In this document: piece by piece, positions 33,461 through 42,118 of the stretch
Layout: every line of letters begins with the position of its first letter
Position numbering within the stretch: position 1 is the first letter of the stretch
From: Actinomycetota bacterium
Lineage (GTDB): Bacteria > Actinomycetota > Actinomycetes > S36-B12 > UBA10799
DNA length: 64,000 nucleotides
Reading direction: 5' to 3'
NCBI GenBank assembly: GCA_020637055.1
Contig: JACJWR010000003.1
Location: 248,001 to 312,000, forward strand
Made by a program: the position numbers and the translations under genes
Notes under the pieces: model-generated
The model's database searches: none
The model's input: the letters and a program-made list of their open reading frames with translations, nothing else
Told to the model about the DNA's origin: nothing

Positions 33461-34957
33461 TCAGCGCGGCCGGGGGGAGCTTGCCGGGCGGCCCTGCTCG
33501 GCCACCCACTCGGCGAGGCCGTCCCGTCGCACCTTCCCGTTGCTCGTCAAGGGGAGGGCGTCCACCGCGGTGATCTCCTTGGGTCGTCGGTAGCCGGCCA
33601 TGTTCGCCCGCGCCCACTCCGTGACGTCTGCGCATGAGGCATCGGGGGCCAGCACGATCGCGGCACACACCCGAGCGCCCCAGTGGGGGTCGTCCCGGCC
33701 GAACACTGCGGCGGCACGCACCACGGGGCAGGTGCGCAGTTCGGCCTCCACCTCGGCGGGGTAGACGTTGACCCCGCCGGTGACTATCAGGTCGGTGCGC
33801 CGCCCGTGGAGGTACAGGTAGCCGGCCGCGTCCAGCCACCCGAGGTCACCCACCGTGAAGGCCCGTCCGCCACCTGGCAGGCTGGCCCACGCTTGGGCGG
33901 TTTTGGCGGGATCGCCGAAGTACTCGAATGCCGCGACAGCTGGTGCCTCACACCAGATGACCCCGGCTTGGCCGGAGAGCGAACCGTCGTCGATGTGCAG
34001 CCGCCGGCCGGCCCGGGCGGTCCCCAGCGTCCCGGGGCGATCCTCCCACTCGGTCCCGCGGCAGGCGGTGAACTGTCCCTCGGTGGAGCCGAGGAACTCC
34101 CACGTGTGCTCCACCCCGGCCCACGTGTGGATCCGCCGTTTGAGATCCGGTGGGCATGTCGACCCTGCGTGCACGAGCATCCGGTAGGAACTCGGCGGCG
34201 GTCCTCCCGGCAGGTTGAGCAGGCGTTCGAGGTGGGTGGGCACCGCCATCGCCACGGTGGGGGCGTGGTCGAGGATCGCCGTGGCCGTACGTTCGGCGTC
34301 GAACGAGCCGGTGAAGACGACATCCGCGCCGGCGAGGAAGGCGAGGAAGCTGAAGCGCAACGGTGCCGAATGGGCAAGTGGGCCGTGATTCAGCAGGACG
34401 TCCTCGGAGTCGAGGGTCCACTGCTGCTGCTCGTCACGCCAATAGTCGCTGGCATCGGCTTCGGGCAGCACTCCTGCCCAGACGCCCTTGGAGCGGCCGG
34501 TGGTGCCGGAAGTGAAGTGCATCGGCCGACCCAACGGAACGTCGGCCAGCTCCGGCCGGCGGCGCCCGGCGAGCCCGGAAGGGTCGGTCAGCCTGGCGAC
34601 ATCGGCCGCGTCGGCGACGATCAGGTCGACGGGTACGTCCTGCAAGTAGGCTTCCTGCTCCGCCGGCGAAAGCAGCGGATTGATCATTACCGGCACGACC
34701 CCGGCCCGGAGGGCGCCGTAGGCGGCCGATGCCACGGCGGCCTGCGTGGCTGCTACCTCCGACGCGGATCGCCCGGGTCCACCCGCGAGGAAGGCGACCC
34801 TGGCGCCGGGGCGAAGATCGTGGTCGCCCACCAATCTGGTGGCGGCGGCCGTTGCCAGGGCGTCGGCCATCGCAGCGGTCAACACATGTGCCGGCACAGG
34901 GACATCTTGACGTCTCGAAGGAGTCGTGGTCGCGTCGGATCCGGCGAAGTCGGCCAT
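33461..34957 (-). CDS. AMP-dependent acyl-CoA synthetase/ligase
   Basis: An ANL-superfamily ligase of 498 aa. It has the P-loop FTSGTTGRSKGVW, the A5-like segment WEFLGSTEGQ, the A7/A8 region AFTVGDLGWLDAAGYLYLHGRRTDLIVTGG and the catalytic Lys in LTSNGKVRRDGL. The substrate is probably a fatty or aromatic acid. Two starts are possible, ATG 34990 and ATG 34957. I choose 34957 because 34990 sits inside the start codon of the divergent lipoprotein gene and would place that gene's -10 box inside the coding region. It is a different subfamily from the ligase at 98-1670. Confidence 0.9.
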   Translation of the reverse strand: MADFAGSDATTTPSRRQDVPVPAHVLTAAMADALATAAATRLVGDHDLRPGARVAFLAGGPGRSASEVAATQAAVASAAYGALRAGVVPVMINPLLSPAEQEAYLQDVPVDLIVADAADVARLTDPSGLAGRRRPELADVPLGRPMHFTSGTTGRSKGVWAGVLPEADASDYWRDEQQQWTLDSEDVLLNHGPLAHSAPLRFSFLAFLAGADVVFTGSFDAERTATAILDHAPTVAMAVPTHLERLLNLPGGPPPSSYRMLVHAGSTCPPDLKRRIHTWAGVEHTWEFLGSTEGQFTACRGTEWEDRPGTLGTARAGRRLHIDDGSLSGQAGVIWCEAPAVAAFEYFGDPAKTAQAWASLPGGGRAFTVGDLGWLDAAGYLYLHGRRTDLIVTGGVNVYPAEVEAELRTCPVVRAAAVFGRDDPHWGARVCAAIVLAPDASCADVTEWARANMAGYRRPKEITAVDALPLTSNGKVRRDGLAEWVAEQGRPASSPRPR

Positions 34958-34976
34958 GCACAGTCGCACGGGGCGG

Positions 34977-34982
34977 TAGTCT
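34977..34982 (+). promoter_or_regulatory. Leaderless -10 box (TAGTCT)
   Basis: TAGTCT-GGGGCC-ATG, 6-nt spacing, before the lipoprotein gene at 34989. The same GGGGCC spacer occurs at the LapA-domain gene (63510). Confidence 0.55.
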
Positions 34983-34988
34983 GGGGCC

Positions 34989-35528
34989 ATGTTTGTGCGC
35001 GTTCACCGCAGTGCCGGCGACCGGTCGGGTACCCGGCCGCGGAGGTCGCGCTGGGCCGCTGCAGCCGTGGCGGCGGCCGCCGGCGCACTGCTGGTGGCCT
35101 GCGCCGGCAGTCCCGGTCAGGCGGATCCTTCGGCCTCGGCAAGCCTCGATCTCCCTGCTGCCACAATCCAACCGGAGACGCCCGAACCGACCTTGGCGCC
35201 GCCGGAGACGCCCGCCGTCGTGAGCACGCCGGTTCCGACCGACACCGTGACTCCGGTCGCGGAACCGCAATTGGCGACAACACCGCCCGCGGCGGCGACC
35301 TCCGCTCCAGCGCCGGTCCAGACGCAGCCTCCGGCCACTCCAACGGATCTGGTCGCGATGTGCCCTTACGACGATGGCTCCGGGGTGATCTCGAACTTGC
35401 CGTGCGATTCGCCGCAATTCGGATCGGTGCCGCCGGTGGTGCCTTCGCAGCCGCCCACGATCACGTGTGACACACCCTGCACCACCACCGGGTGCGAGCA
35501 GTACAAGGACGTCGTCCTCAACTGCTAG
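34989..35528 (+). CDS. Pro/Thr-rich lipoprotein
   Basis: A 179-aa protein with a twin-Arg-like basic n-region (RPRRSRW), a hydrophobic core and the lipobox LVAC near residue 38. It then has a long Pro/Thr/Ala-rich tether (about 48-120) and a C-terminal Cys-rich segment of about 60 residues with six Cys (MCPYDDGSG, LPCDSP, TCDTPCTTTGC, VLNC). The Cys pattern suggests a small disulfide-bonded outer domain. The stop codon overlaps the converging hydrolase stop within the palindrome CTAG. There is no known family. Confidence 0.82.
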   Translation: MFVRVHRSAGDRSGTRPRRSRWAAAAVAAAAGALLVACAGSPGQADPSASASLDLPAATIQPETPEPTLAPPETPAVVSTPVPTDTVTPVAEPQLATTPPAAATSAPAPVQTQPPATPTDLVAMCPYDDGSGVISNLPCDSPQFGSVPPVVPSQPPTITCDTPCTTTGCEQYKDVVLNC

Positions 35529-36181
35529 GGGCCCGACGCCCCGCCGAGCGCACTTCGATAGGAACTCGTCAGCAGGCCCGTGACCTCCGCGCGCGGAACC
35601 GCCGGATCCGGTGCCCCGCCGCACAGTCGGCGGCCGATCGCCAGGGCCGCTCCGCACAGGATGTCGGCGTGGCCCAGCTGCTCGATGACGATGTGTTCGG
35701 CCGACGGCGTCGCACGGGCAAAGGCGGTGTGGTTGGCGCCGCTGGGAGCGCATCGTCCGCCGATGCCGGCGCCGATTATCAAGGTCGGAACCGTGAACGC
35801 GGCGTCGTTGGCTGTCGCAAGCCGCGACGTCGCCCTGGGGCCGGCGCCGTCCACCGGGTCGATGAGCACCAGCCCACGAAGATCGATGGCGGGCGAGGAG
35901 TCGGAGGTTGCCAGCGACTGCGCGAGCCGCCAGGCGACCTGACCACCTCTGGAGTGCCCCGCCACCAGGACGGGTGAGTCCGTCTGTGCCAGCAGGTCGA
36001 TCGCATCGGCGGCCTCATCGGCGGCCGTGTAGCGCCCAAGATAGCCGTTGAGGCCGTAGAACTCCGGCACCAGCACCGTTACCCCGGCCGAACGCAAGGG
36101 TGCGACCAACGCGTCGTAGGCGGTCGCGGGGGTGGCGAAACCGCGCAACAGCAGGAGCATAGGTTGGTTCCTCCCACTCAT
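35525..36181 (-). CDS. Alpha/beta hydrolase (dienelactone hydrolase/chlorophyllase-like)
   Basis: A 218-aa cytoplasmic hydrolase with no signal peptide. It has LLLLRGFATPATAYDALVAPL at the N-terminus (oxyanion strand), nucleophile elbow AGHSRGGQVAW near residue 92, acid loop LVLIDPVDG and a His probably in IEQLGHADIL. The fold is the compact lipase/chlorophyllase type. The substrate is unknown. The start at ATG 36181 is divergent from the acetyltransferase at 36230. Confidence 0.85.
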   Translation of the reverse strand: MSGRNQPMLLLLRGFATPATAYDALVAPLRSAGVTVLVPEFYGLNGYLGRYTAADEAADAIDLLAQTDSPVLVAGHSRGGQVAWRLAQSLATSDSSPAIDLRGLVLIDPVDGAGPRATSRLATANDAAFTVPTLIIGAGIGGRCAPSGANHTAFARATPSAEHIVIEQLGHADILCGAALAIGRRLCGGAPDPAVPRAEVTGLLTSSYRSALGGASGP

Positions 36182-36216
36182 GGGGCTTCGCGGCCACCGG
36201 CTTCGGTGGCAGCCTC

Positions 36217-36222
36217 TATGGT
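36217..36222 (+). promoter_or_regulatory. Leaderless -10 box (TATGGT)
   Basis: TATGGT is followed by 7 nt and ATG 36230 of the acetyltransferase. It decides between the two nearby in-frame ATGs (36218 and 36230) in favour of 36230. Confidence 0.5.
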
Positions 36223-36229
36223 GTCGAGC

Positions 36230-36820
36230 ATGGCCTATTCTCCTGCGCACCCGCAGCAGGGGTCTTCGGACCCTGGGCCCGCTTCGACCGGCCGGATCCG
36301 CCCGATCGAGCCGGCCGATGTGCCCACGGTGCATCGATTGATCCGTGAACTCGCCGAATACGAGCGGGAGCCCGATTCCGTCGTCGCCACCGCGGACGAC
36401 CTCGCCGCCGCCCTCTTCGGCGGGGCGGACACGCCCCATGGCCACCCATCGTTGTTCGGGTTGGTCGCCGAGGTGGACCAGCAGGTGGTGGGAATGGCCC
36501 TGTGGTTCCTCAACTATTCGACCTGGCGGGGCACCCATGGAATCTACCTCGAGGACCTCTACGTGTCGCCCGAGTTTCGAGGTCGGGGTTTGGGTAAGGA
36601 GATGCTGGCCGAGCTCGCCGCGGAGTGTGTTCGGCGGGGCTACCGCAGGCTGGAGTGGTGGGTGCTCGACTGGAACGAATCGGCCATCGACTTCTACCGC
36701 TCGGTGCAGGCCGAGGCGATGGCGGAGTGGACGGTCTTCCGGCTGGCCGATGAGGCTCTCGCCGCGTTGGCCGCAGAGGACCGCAGGCACAATGGAGACC
36801 GTGGCGTCAGCGGCGCCTGA
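36230..36820 (+). CDS. GNAT acetyltransferase (diamine/thialysine acetyltransferase-like)
   Basis: A 196-aa GNAT enzyme that transfers acetyl from acetyl-CoA to an amine. The acetyl-CoA pyrophosphate loop is FRGRGLGKEMLAELA. IYLEDLYVSP and WVLDWNESAIDFYRSVQAEAMAEWTVFRL match the spermidine/spermine-thialysine acetyltransferase branch. The first 22 residues (PAHPQQGSSDPGPASTG) are a low-complexity extension. The SDR gene begins 45 bp after the stop. Confidence 0.9.
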   Translation: MAYSPAHPQQGSSDPGPASTGRIRPIEPADVPTVHRLIRELAEYEREPDSVVATADDLAAALFGGADTPHGHPSLFGLVAEVDQQVVGMALWFLNYSTWRGTHGIYLEDLYVSPEFRGRGLGKEMLAELAAECVRRGYRRLEWWVLDWNESAIDFYRSVQAEAMAEWTVFRLADEALAALAAEDRRHNGDRGVSGA

Positions 36821-36865
36821 TCGGTGGGCCGCGGGTCCAGAGCAATCGCAGCGAGGAGTCGGATC

Positions 36866-37768
36866 GTGAACACTCGGGTCGTGATCATCACAGGTGCGGC
36901 GTCGGGCATCGGCCGTGCCCTCGCCGTTCGTTTGGCCAGGCGCGGCGACCACCTGATTCTGGTCGATGTCGACGAGGCAGGATTGGTGCAGTTGGCGACG
37001 GAGCTGTCGGGGGTGGCCGCCCGATCCGGTGGTTCGGCGCGCGCGGAGCCGGCCGATGTCCGCGACGCGGGCCGGATCGACGAGATCGTCGGGGAGGCGT
37101 GGGAACGCCACGGCCGGGTGGATGTGATGGTCAACAACGCCGGGATCGGCCTCGGCGGTGCCAGCGACGAACTGACCGTGGAGCATTGGCAGCGCGTGTT
37201 CGATATCAACATCTCAGGTGTGATGCACGGTGTCGTGGCCGCGTACCCGAGGATGGTGGCCGCCGGCTCCGGTCAAATCGTCAATGTCGCCTCGCTGGCA
37301 GGCCTGATACCGTCGCCGTTCCTGGCGGCCTACTCGGCCTCCAAGCACGCGGTGGTCGGACTGAGCCTGTCGTTGGCCGCGGAGGCGGCCGGCACCGGCG
37401 TCGGGGTCACCTGCGTGTGCCCCGGTTTCACCGACACCCCGATCCTCGACAGCCTGGGCCCGGATGATCTGCCCCGCACTTCGCTGGCCGAACACGGCCG
37501 CAGGTACGCCGCGGGCACCCCCGGCGGAATCTACGACGTGGAAGCTCTCGCGGCCGACATCGAGCGTGGTATCGACGCCCGTGCTCCCATGGTCGTCTCC
37601 CCTCGGGCCGCCCGCTGGATGTGGCGCCTGGTGCGCCTCTCGCCGCGGCTCGGCCTGCGGCTGACCTCCGACGTGGCGCTGAAGACCCGCCGGATGCTGG
37701 CACGGGCGACCAACACAGCCGAGCAGCAGAACGCCGACGATTCGGCCGCAGCCAAGGTCACCGCATGA
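36866..37768 (+). CDS. Short-chain dehydrogenase/reductase
   Basis: A 300-aa classical SDR. It has the NAD(P)-binding TGAASGIGRALA at residues about 10-20, the NNAGIG strand, catalytic Ser in NVASLAGLIPS and YSASKHAVV (catalytic Tyr and Lys). The C-terminal 60 residues after the Rossmann core are amphipathic (RAARWMWRLVRLSPRLGLR) and may bind the membrane, as in many lipid-metabolic SDRs. The start is GTG 36866 with GAGGAG ahead. It overlaps the downstream repeat-protein gene by 4 bp, and plsC follows. Confidence 0.92.
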   Translation: MNTRVVIITGAASGIGRALAVRLARRGDHLILVDVDEAGLVQLATELSGVAARSGGSARAEPADVRDAGRIDEIVGEAWERHGRVDVMVNNAGIGLGGASDELTVEHWQRVFDINISGVMHGVVAAYPRMVAAGSGQIVNVASLAGLIPSPFLAAYSASKHAVVGLSLSLAAEAAGTGVGVTCVCPGFTDTPILDSLGPDDLPRTSLAEHGRRYAAGTPGGIYDVEALAADIERGIDARAPMVVSPRAARWMWRLVRLSPRLGLRLTSDVALKTRRMLARATNTAEQQNADDSAAAKVTA

Positions 37769-38556
37769 GCGAGCAGTCGGCCGGCGAGCGAGCCGGGGTC
37801 GCCCGGCGACGTCGGCCTGGCGCCAGCGGCGTGGTACTCGACGAAGTCGAGCGGTGGACCGCACTGGCATTGGGTGTTGCGGAAGTCGTGACGGCCTATT
37901 CGACCAGCACGCTGGCGGAGGTGGAGACCGACGGTGACGATGGCGAATCGCAGTCGGCGGCCGAATCCGAGCCGGACGAGTTGAGCACGGCCGATCTCAT
38001 GCGGGTGGTTCCCGGCGCGCTCGCCGTGCTCACGCTGCGCGCCCAGAACCGGGCATTCGACGCCATCACCGGAACCGAAGGGCTGATCACCGCCGCATTC
38101 GCCAGGATTGGAGCCATCAGGATCACCTCCCCGGTGCTCACCCGCGTGCAACGACGGTTGGCCGACTTGGACGCGGAGTTCCGCGCCGAGCAAGCCGAAC
38201 GGGCCGAAGTCGCGGCCACGTTCCTCGCCGCCGCCGGCCCTCGCACGCTCGACGAGTTGCTCGCACGCATCGATATGGAGGCGGTGCTGGACCGGATCGA
38301 CATGGAGGCGGTGCTCGACCGGATCGACATGGAGGCGGTGCTGGACCGGATCGACCTCGACGCCGTGGTCGAACGAGTCGACCTCGACGCCGTGATCGAA
38401 CGGGTGGACGTCAACGACTTCATGAGTGGTGTCATCCAGGAGATCCAGGTGGCCGGGCTGCTGCGCGACAGCACCGGGGCGATCGCCACCACCACCGTCG
38501 ATGTCCTGCGTACGCAGGTCGGCGGCGTGGCCAACCGCATCACCGGCCGCAAGTAG
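37765..38556 (+). CDS. Protein with tandem RIDMEAVLD nonapeptide repeats
   Basis: A 263-aa soluble protein. Residues about 168-222 are six nonapeptides (RIDMEAVLD x3, then RIDLDAVVE, RVDLDAVIE, RVDVNDFM), a probable solenoid or amphipathic beta-alpha turn array. A conserved N-terminal region (about 24-150) includes DLMRVVPGALAVLTLRAQNRAFDAITGTEGLITAAFARIG, which looks membrane-associated. Similar nonapeptide runs occur in actinobacterial proteins of unknown function, some with RDD domains. It is coupled by a 4-bp overlap to the upstream SDR; plsC is 67 bp downstream. A role in lipid or envelope metabolism is inferred from neighbours only. Confidence 0.85.
   Translation: MSEQSAGERAGVARRRRPGASGVVLDEVERWTALALGVAEVVTAYSTSTLAEVETDGDDGESQSAAESEPDELSTADLMRVVPGALAVLTLRAQNRAFDAITGTEGLITAAFARIGAIRITSPVLTRVQRRLADLDAEFRAEQAERAEVAATFLAAAGPRTLDELLARIDMEAVLDRIDMEAVLDRIDMEAVLDRIDLDAVVERVDLDAVIERVDVNDFMSGVIQEIQVAGLLRDSTGAIATTTVDVLRTQVGGVANRITGRK
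38266..38427 (+). repeat. 27-bp tandem coding repeat
   Basis: Six 27-bp units (starting at 38266, 38293, 38320, 38347, 38374 and 38401). Units 2 and 3 are almost identical; units 4-6 diverge progressively. The period is exactly nine codons, so copy-number change keeps frame. Confidence 0.88.
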
Positions 38557-38611
38557 CGAACATGCGGCAGCCGGGCGCTTCCGTCGCCCCTCCCGCGGAC
38601 GTGCGCAGCGT

Positions 38612-38617
38612 TACCCT
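38612..38617 (+). promoter_or_regulatory. Leaderless -10 box of plsC-like gene (TACCCT)
   Basis: TACCCT-TGCCCG-ATG with 6-nt spacing to the acyltransferase start at 38624. It suggests that this gene has its own promoter although it follows the repeat-protein gene by only 67 bp. Confidence 0.5.
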
Positions 38618-38623
38618 TGCCCG

Positions 38624-39346
38624 ATGAGAAGGATCGCCTCGGTGGCTTTCTGGGCCTTCATCGTGGTCACGTCGATCCTGCTGTTCCCGGTCGCTGTGGT
38701 GATCTGGCTGCTGACTGTGTTGTTCGACCGCAGACTGGTGGTCCTGCACCGGTTCACCTGCTTCTGGGCGTCGCTCTATACCTGGCTGAACCCAGGTTGG
38801 CCGATCACCATCACCGGCCGCGAGCACATCGAGCCGAAGCACACCTACATGCTGGTGGCCAACCACTTGTCGCTGTTGGACATCCTGGTGCTGTTCCGGC
38901 TGTTCAAGGATTTCAAGTGGGTGTCGAAGGTCGAGAACTTCCGGGTTCCCCTGATCGGCTGGAACATGACCCTGAATCGCTATGTGCCGCTCAGGCGTGG
39001 CGATCGGGAAAGTGTGCGGGAGATGATGCGGCTCTGCCGCGAAAGGATCGCCGAAGGATCATCGATCATGATGTTTCCGGAAGGTACCCGGTCCCGCGAC
39101 GGAGCTCTGCGGGAATTCAAACCCGGCGCCTTCGAACTCGCCCGGGAGACGAGCATACCAGTGGTGCCGATCGTGATCCGGGGCACCCACGATGCCCTGC
39201 CGCGGCGTGGTTTCGTGCTTCAGGGCCGCCACGAGATCTCGGTGACGGTGCTGCCGCCGGTCCCGGTAGAGGTGGTGCACGCGTCGACCACCGCCGAACT
39301 GTCCGACCACGTCCGCGAGTTGATCAGCGCCGAACTCGCCGATTGA
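38624..39346 (+). CDS. plsC: 1-acyl-sn-glycerol-3-phosphate acyltransferase-like
   Basis: A 240-aa membrane acyltransferase with two N-terminal hydrophobic stretches (FWAFIVVTSILLFPVAVVIWLLTVLF), the catalytic HX4D motif in VANHLSLLDILVL, FKDFKWVSKVENFRVPLIGW and the glycerol-phosphate-binding FPEGTRSRDG. It would acylate lysophosphatidate to phosphatidate in phospholipid synthesis. The preceding SDR and repeat protein may share this pathway. The gene converges on the AhpD-like gene with a 13-bp gap. Confidence 0.92.
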   Translation: MRRIASVAFWAFIVVTSILLFPVAVVIWLLTVLFDRRLVVLHRFTCFWASLYTWLNPGWPITITGREHIEPKHTYMLVANHLSLLDILVLFRLFKDFKWVSKVENFRVPLIGWNMTLNRYVPLRRGDRESVREMMRLCRERIAEGSSIMMFPEGTRSRDGALREFKPGAFELARETSIPVVPIVIRGTHDALPRRGFVLQGRHEISVTVLPPVPVEVVHASTTAELSDHVRELISAELAD

Positions 39347-39359
39347 CTCGGCGCCGGCG

Positions 39360-39740
39360 TCACTCCGCCGGGGGTGCGAAACTGCGGAACGACGCCAAAG
39401 CGCGGGGACCGTAGACGGTGGCCGGGCCACCGGCCATGAGCATCACCACGCCGAGGGCCTCAGTGACCTCTGCCTCGGTGGCGCCGTGGCGTGCCGCGCC
39501 GCGGGCGTGCGAGGCGATGCAACCGTCGCACTGTGAGGACACCGAGAGTGCCAGCGCGATCAACTCCTTGGTCTTCGCGTCCAGCACCCCTGGCGCCAAC
39601 GCCGCGCTGTGCAACTGCCCGAACGCCGCGTAGACCTCCGGGATGGCCCGTCGAAGGTCGCGGCCCAGCGGAGCGAGTTCCTCCTGGACTCCCTTGCCGT
39701 GGGCGTGGTACCGGTCGCTGTCAGATGTTGGCGAAGTCAT
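39360..39740 (-). CDS. Carboxymuconolactone decarboxylase/AhpD-like protein
   Basis: A 126-aa alpha-helical CMD-family protein. The motif SSQCDGCIASHARGA has the redox CxxC with following His found in AhpD-type alkylhydroperoxidases, so a peroxide-reducing role is more likely than lactone decarboxylation. ATG 39740 is chosen over an upstream in-frame start because the family begins just after it (ELAPLGRDLRRAIPEVY); a CACAAT box lies 7 nt upstream. Confidence 0.9.
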   Translation of the reverse strand: MTSPTSDSDRYHAHGKGVQEELAPLGRDLRRAIPEVYAAFGQLHSAALAPGVLDAKTKELIALALSVSSQCDGCIASHARGAARHGATEAEVTEALGVVMLMAGGPATVYGPRALASFRSFAPPAE

Positions 39741-39926
39741 GGGTCCTATTGTGCTTGCGGGCCAGCGGGTCCCGGTCACCAGGTGGGGGGAACATCCGAC
39801 TGCCTGCACATTCGAGCGGCAATGCGACCCTGACTCGGATGCCGCTGCTTTGCCCGGATTGGACCGCTAAGTCGCCTATGCCGCCCCGAAGTGCCGACCC
39901 ACACCAGGTGCGGCACGATATTGGCC

Positions 39927-41024
39927 ATGGGCCTCGCAGGGACGGAAATGAGACGCGCCAAGTTGCGCTTCGGCCTGCTCACCGGTGCCGTGTCGTTGCT
40001 GGTCTTCCTGGTGCTGCTCCTCACTACGCTGTCGAACGCTCTGGTGTCGTCGTTGGTGGGTGCGCTTGAGGGACTGCAGACCGACGGTGTGGTGTATGCC
40101 GACAGCGCCCGCGACAACATCGTCGCGAGTCGGCTGCCGGCTGAGACCACGCAGGAGGTCGCGGCCGTTCCGGGGGTGGCTCGAACAGCGGGGATCGGAA
40201 CGTTCACATCGAACGCCGAACTCGCCGGAGAGTTGACCGAAGTCCAGGTGTTCGGCTACGAGGCGTCCGGGCCCGGTGCGCCTTCCGGGTTGGATTCGGG
40301 CCGGTTGCCGGAGGCGCCGGGTGAGGCCGCGGTCGACGGTGGTGGAGTCGCCATCGGCGATACCGTGTCGCTGGAGCCGGGGGGCACCGAATTGACTGTG
40401 GTAGGCACGGTCCGTGGTGCGCAGTTCAACGCCCTCCCCACGGCCTACGTGCTGCTCGACACCTATGCCGCAGCTGTCGAAGCAGCCAATCCGGGTCTGC
40501 CGTTCGTGCCGATCAACGCGGTCGCTTTCGACGTCTCCGAAGGCGAGGATCCGGCGGCCGTCGCAGCAGCTGTGACCGACTCCGTCGACGGGGTCACCGG
40601 CTACAGCCTCGATGAAGCGGTGGCTTTGATCCCCGGCATCGCGTCGATCTCGCAGAGTTTCGGAATCCTGGTCGGACTGACTTTCGTGATCGGCATCGTG
40701 GTGATCGGCTTCTTCTTCCTCATCCTCACAGTGCAGAAGATGAAGGCGTTCACCCTGTTGCGTGCGATCGGCACCTCCACGGCCCGGTTAGCGGGTTCGG
40801 TGGCGCTTCAGATCACCGCCGTGGTGCTGATCGCCTCGGCGATCGCACTGGTCCTCACGCTGCTCGCAGTCCAGGGCCTCAACACCGGCATCCCGGTCTC
40901 ATTGGAGCCGAGTCTGGTCATCGGCACCATCGTCGCGGTGCTGGTGTTCTCGCTTGCCGCCGGATTGTTGAGTATCCGACGCATCGCCCGAATCGATCCG
41001 GCCACCGCGGTAGGAGCCCGCTGA
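39927..41024 (+). CDS. ABC transporter permease, FtsX family (first subunit)
   Basis: A 365-aa permease with one N-terminal helix (about 15-37), an extracytoplasmic domain (about 45-230) and a C-terminal three-helix FtsX block with KMKAFTLLRAIGTSTARL and SIRRIARIDPATAVGAR. It overlaps the next permease gene by 1 bp (TGATG). Together with that protein and the ATPase at 42115 it forms a heterodimeric DevC/FtsX-type exporter or lipid/antimicrobial transporter. An alternative start at ATG 39948 cannot be excluded. Confidence 0.9.
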   Translation: MGLAGTEMRRAKLRFGLLTGAVSLLVFLVLLLTTLSNALVSSLVGALEGLQTDGVVYADSARDNIVASRLPAETTQEVAAVPGVARTAGIGTFTSNAELAGELTEVQVFGYEASGPGAPSGLDSGRLPEAPGEAAVDGGGVAIGDTVSLEPGGTELTVVGTVRGAQFNALPTAYVLLDTYAAAVEAANPGLPFVPINAVAFDVSEGEDPAAVAAAVTDSVDGVTGYSLDEAVALIPGIASISQSFGILVGLTFVIGIVVIGFFFLILTVQKMKAFTLLRAIGTSTARLAGSVALQITAVVLIASAIALVLTLLAVQGLNTGIPVSLEPSLVIGTIVAVLVFSLAAGLLSIRRIARIDPATAVGAR

Positions 41025-42118
41025 TGCTTGCCCTCAATGAGATCCGCCGAGGCAAAGGCCGGTTCGCCGCCATCGTCTCCGCCCTCTCGCTCATCGTCTT
41101 CCTCGTGCTGGTGCTCGGCGCTCTGGCCGACGGACTCTTCTTCGGCGCCACCGGCGCGGTGCGCAACACCTCGGCGACCGGCTACGTCTTCGCAAGCGAT
41201 GCGGAAGGCTCGCTGGTGCGGTCCAGGTTGCCGGTGTCGGACGTCGAGAAGGTCGCCGCCGCCCCTGGGGTGGAGCAGGCGGGACCGGTCGGGGTACTGC
41301 TCACCGGCGGCGTCGGGCCGGACGGGCCGATCGATCTGGCCGTGTTCGGCATCGACCCCGGTGGGCCCGGGTCGCCGACGGCGGTGGAAGGAACACTGCC
41401 CACCGAGCCCGGAACCGCAGCCGTGGACGTCGCTCTGCGCGATGCCGGAGTCACGCTCGGATCCGAGGTTTCGGTCGGCGACGTCTCGGCCACCGTCGTC
41501 GGGTTCACAGCCGACTCGGAGTACCAACTGCAGCCGACCCTGTGGACCGGGGTCGAGACCTGGCGTTCGATGCGGGATGCGGTGCGGCCCGAATTGCGCG
41601 GCCAGACCGATGTCATCAATTCGGTGGCGATCGTCACGGCACCCGACGCCGACCTCGGGGCTATCGCGGCGGCGGTGCCCGACACCACGGTGCTCACGGC
41701 GGCCGAGACCGGTCTGGCGATCCCGGGGGTGGAACAGCAGAGTTCCACGCTGAACTCCATCATCTACACCACGCTCGCGGTGGCCGGCCTGGTGGTCGCG
41801 TTGTTCTTCGCCTTGCTGGTGCTGGAGAAGCGCGAGTTGTTTGCCGCGCTGAAGGCGCTCGGCGCCTCCACCGGAAGGCTCGGCCGCGGCGTGATCCTTC
41901 AGGCGCTGATCGCCTCTGCACTCGGTGTTGTGATCGGTGCCGTGGTGGCCCGACTCTTCGACCTGGTCATCCCGCCCGAGGTGCCCACGTTGTTCCGCAC
42001 CGAGACGCTCCTGACCATCGCCGTATTCACCCTCGTCGCAGGCGTTGTCGGGGCGATGTTCTCCTTGCGCCGAATCGCCAAGATTGACCCTGCCACCGCT
42101 ATCGGAGGTGCTCTGTGA
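41024..42118 (+). CDS. ABC transporter permease, FtsX family (second subunit)
   Basis: A 364-aa paralogue of the upstream permease with the same layout: N-terminal helix (about 13-37), outer domain (about 45-240) and three-helix block with KRELFAALKALGASTGRLGRG and SLRRIAKIDPATAIGGAL. The shared RRIAxIDPATAxG ending shows that the two arose by gene duplication. It overlaps the ATPase gene by 4 bp (GTGA). Confidence 0.92.
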   Translation: MLALNEIRRGKGRFAAIVSALSLIVFLVLVLGALADGLFFGATGAVRNTSATGYVFASDAEGSLVRSRLPVSDVEKVAAAPGVEQAGPVGVLLTGGVGPDGPIDLAVFGIDPGGPGSPTAVEGTLPTEPGTAAVDVALRDAGVTLGSEVSVGDVSATVVGFTADSEYQLQPTLWTGVETWRSMRDAVRPELRGQTDVINSVAIVTAPDADLGAIAAAVPDTTVLTAAETGLAIPGVEQQSSTLNSIIYTTLAVAGLVVALFFALLVLEKRELFAALKALGASTGRLGRGVILQALIASALGVVIGAVVARLFDLVIPPEVPTLFRTETLLTIAVFTLVAGVVGAMFSLRRIAKIDPATAIGGAL

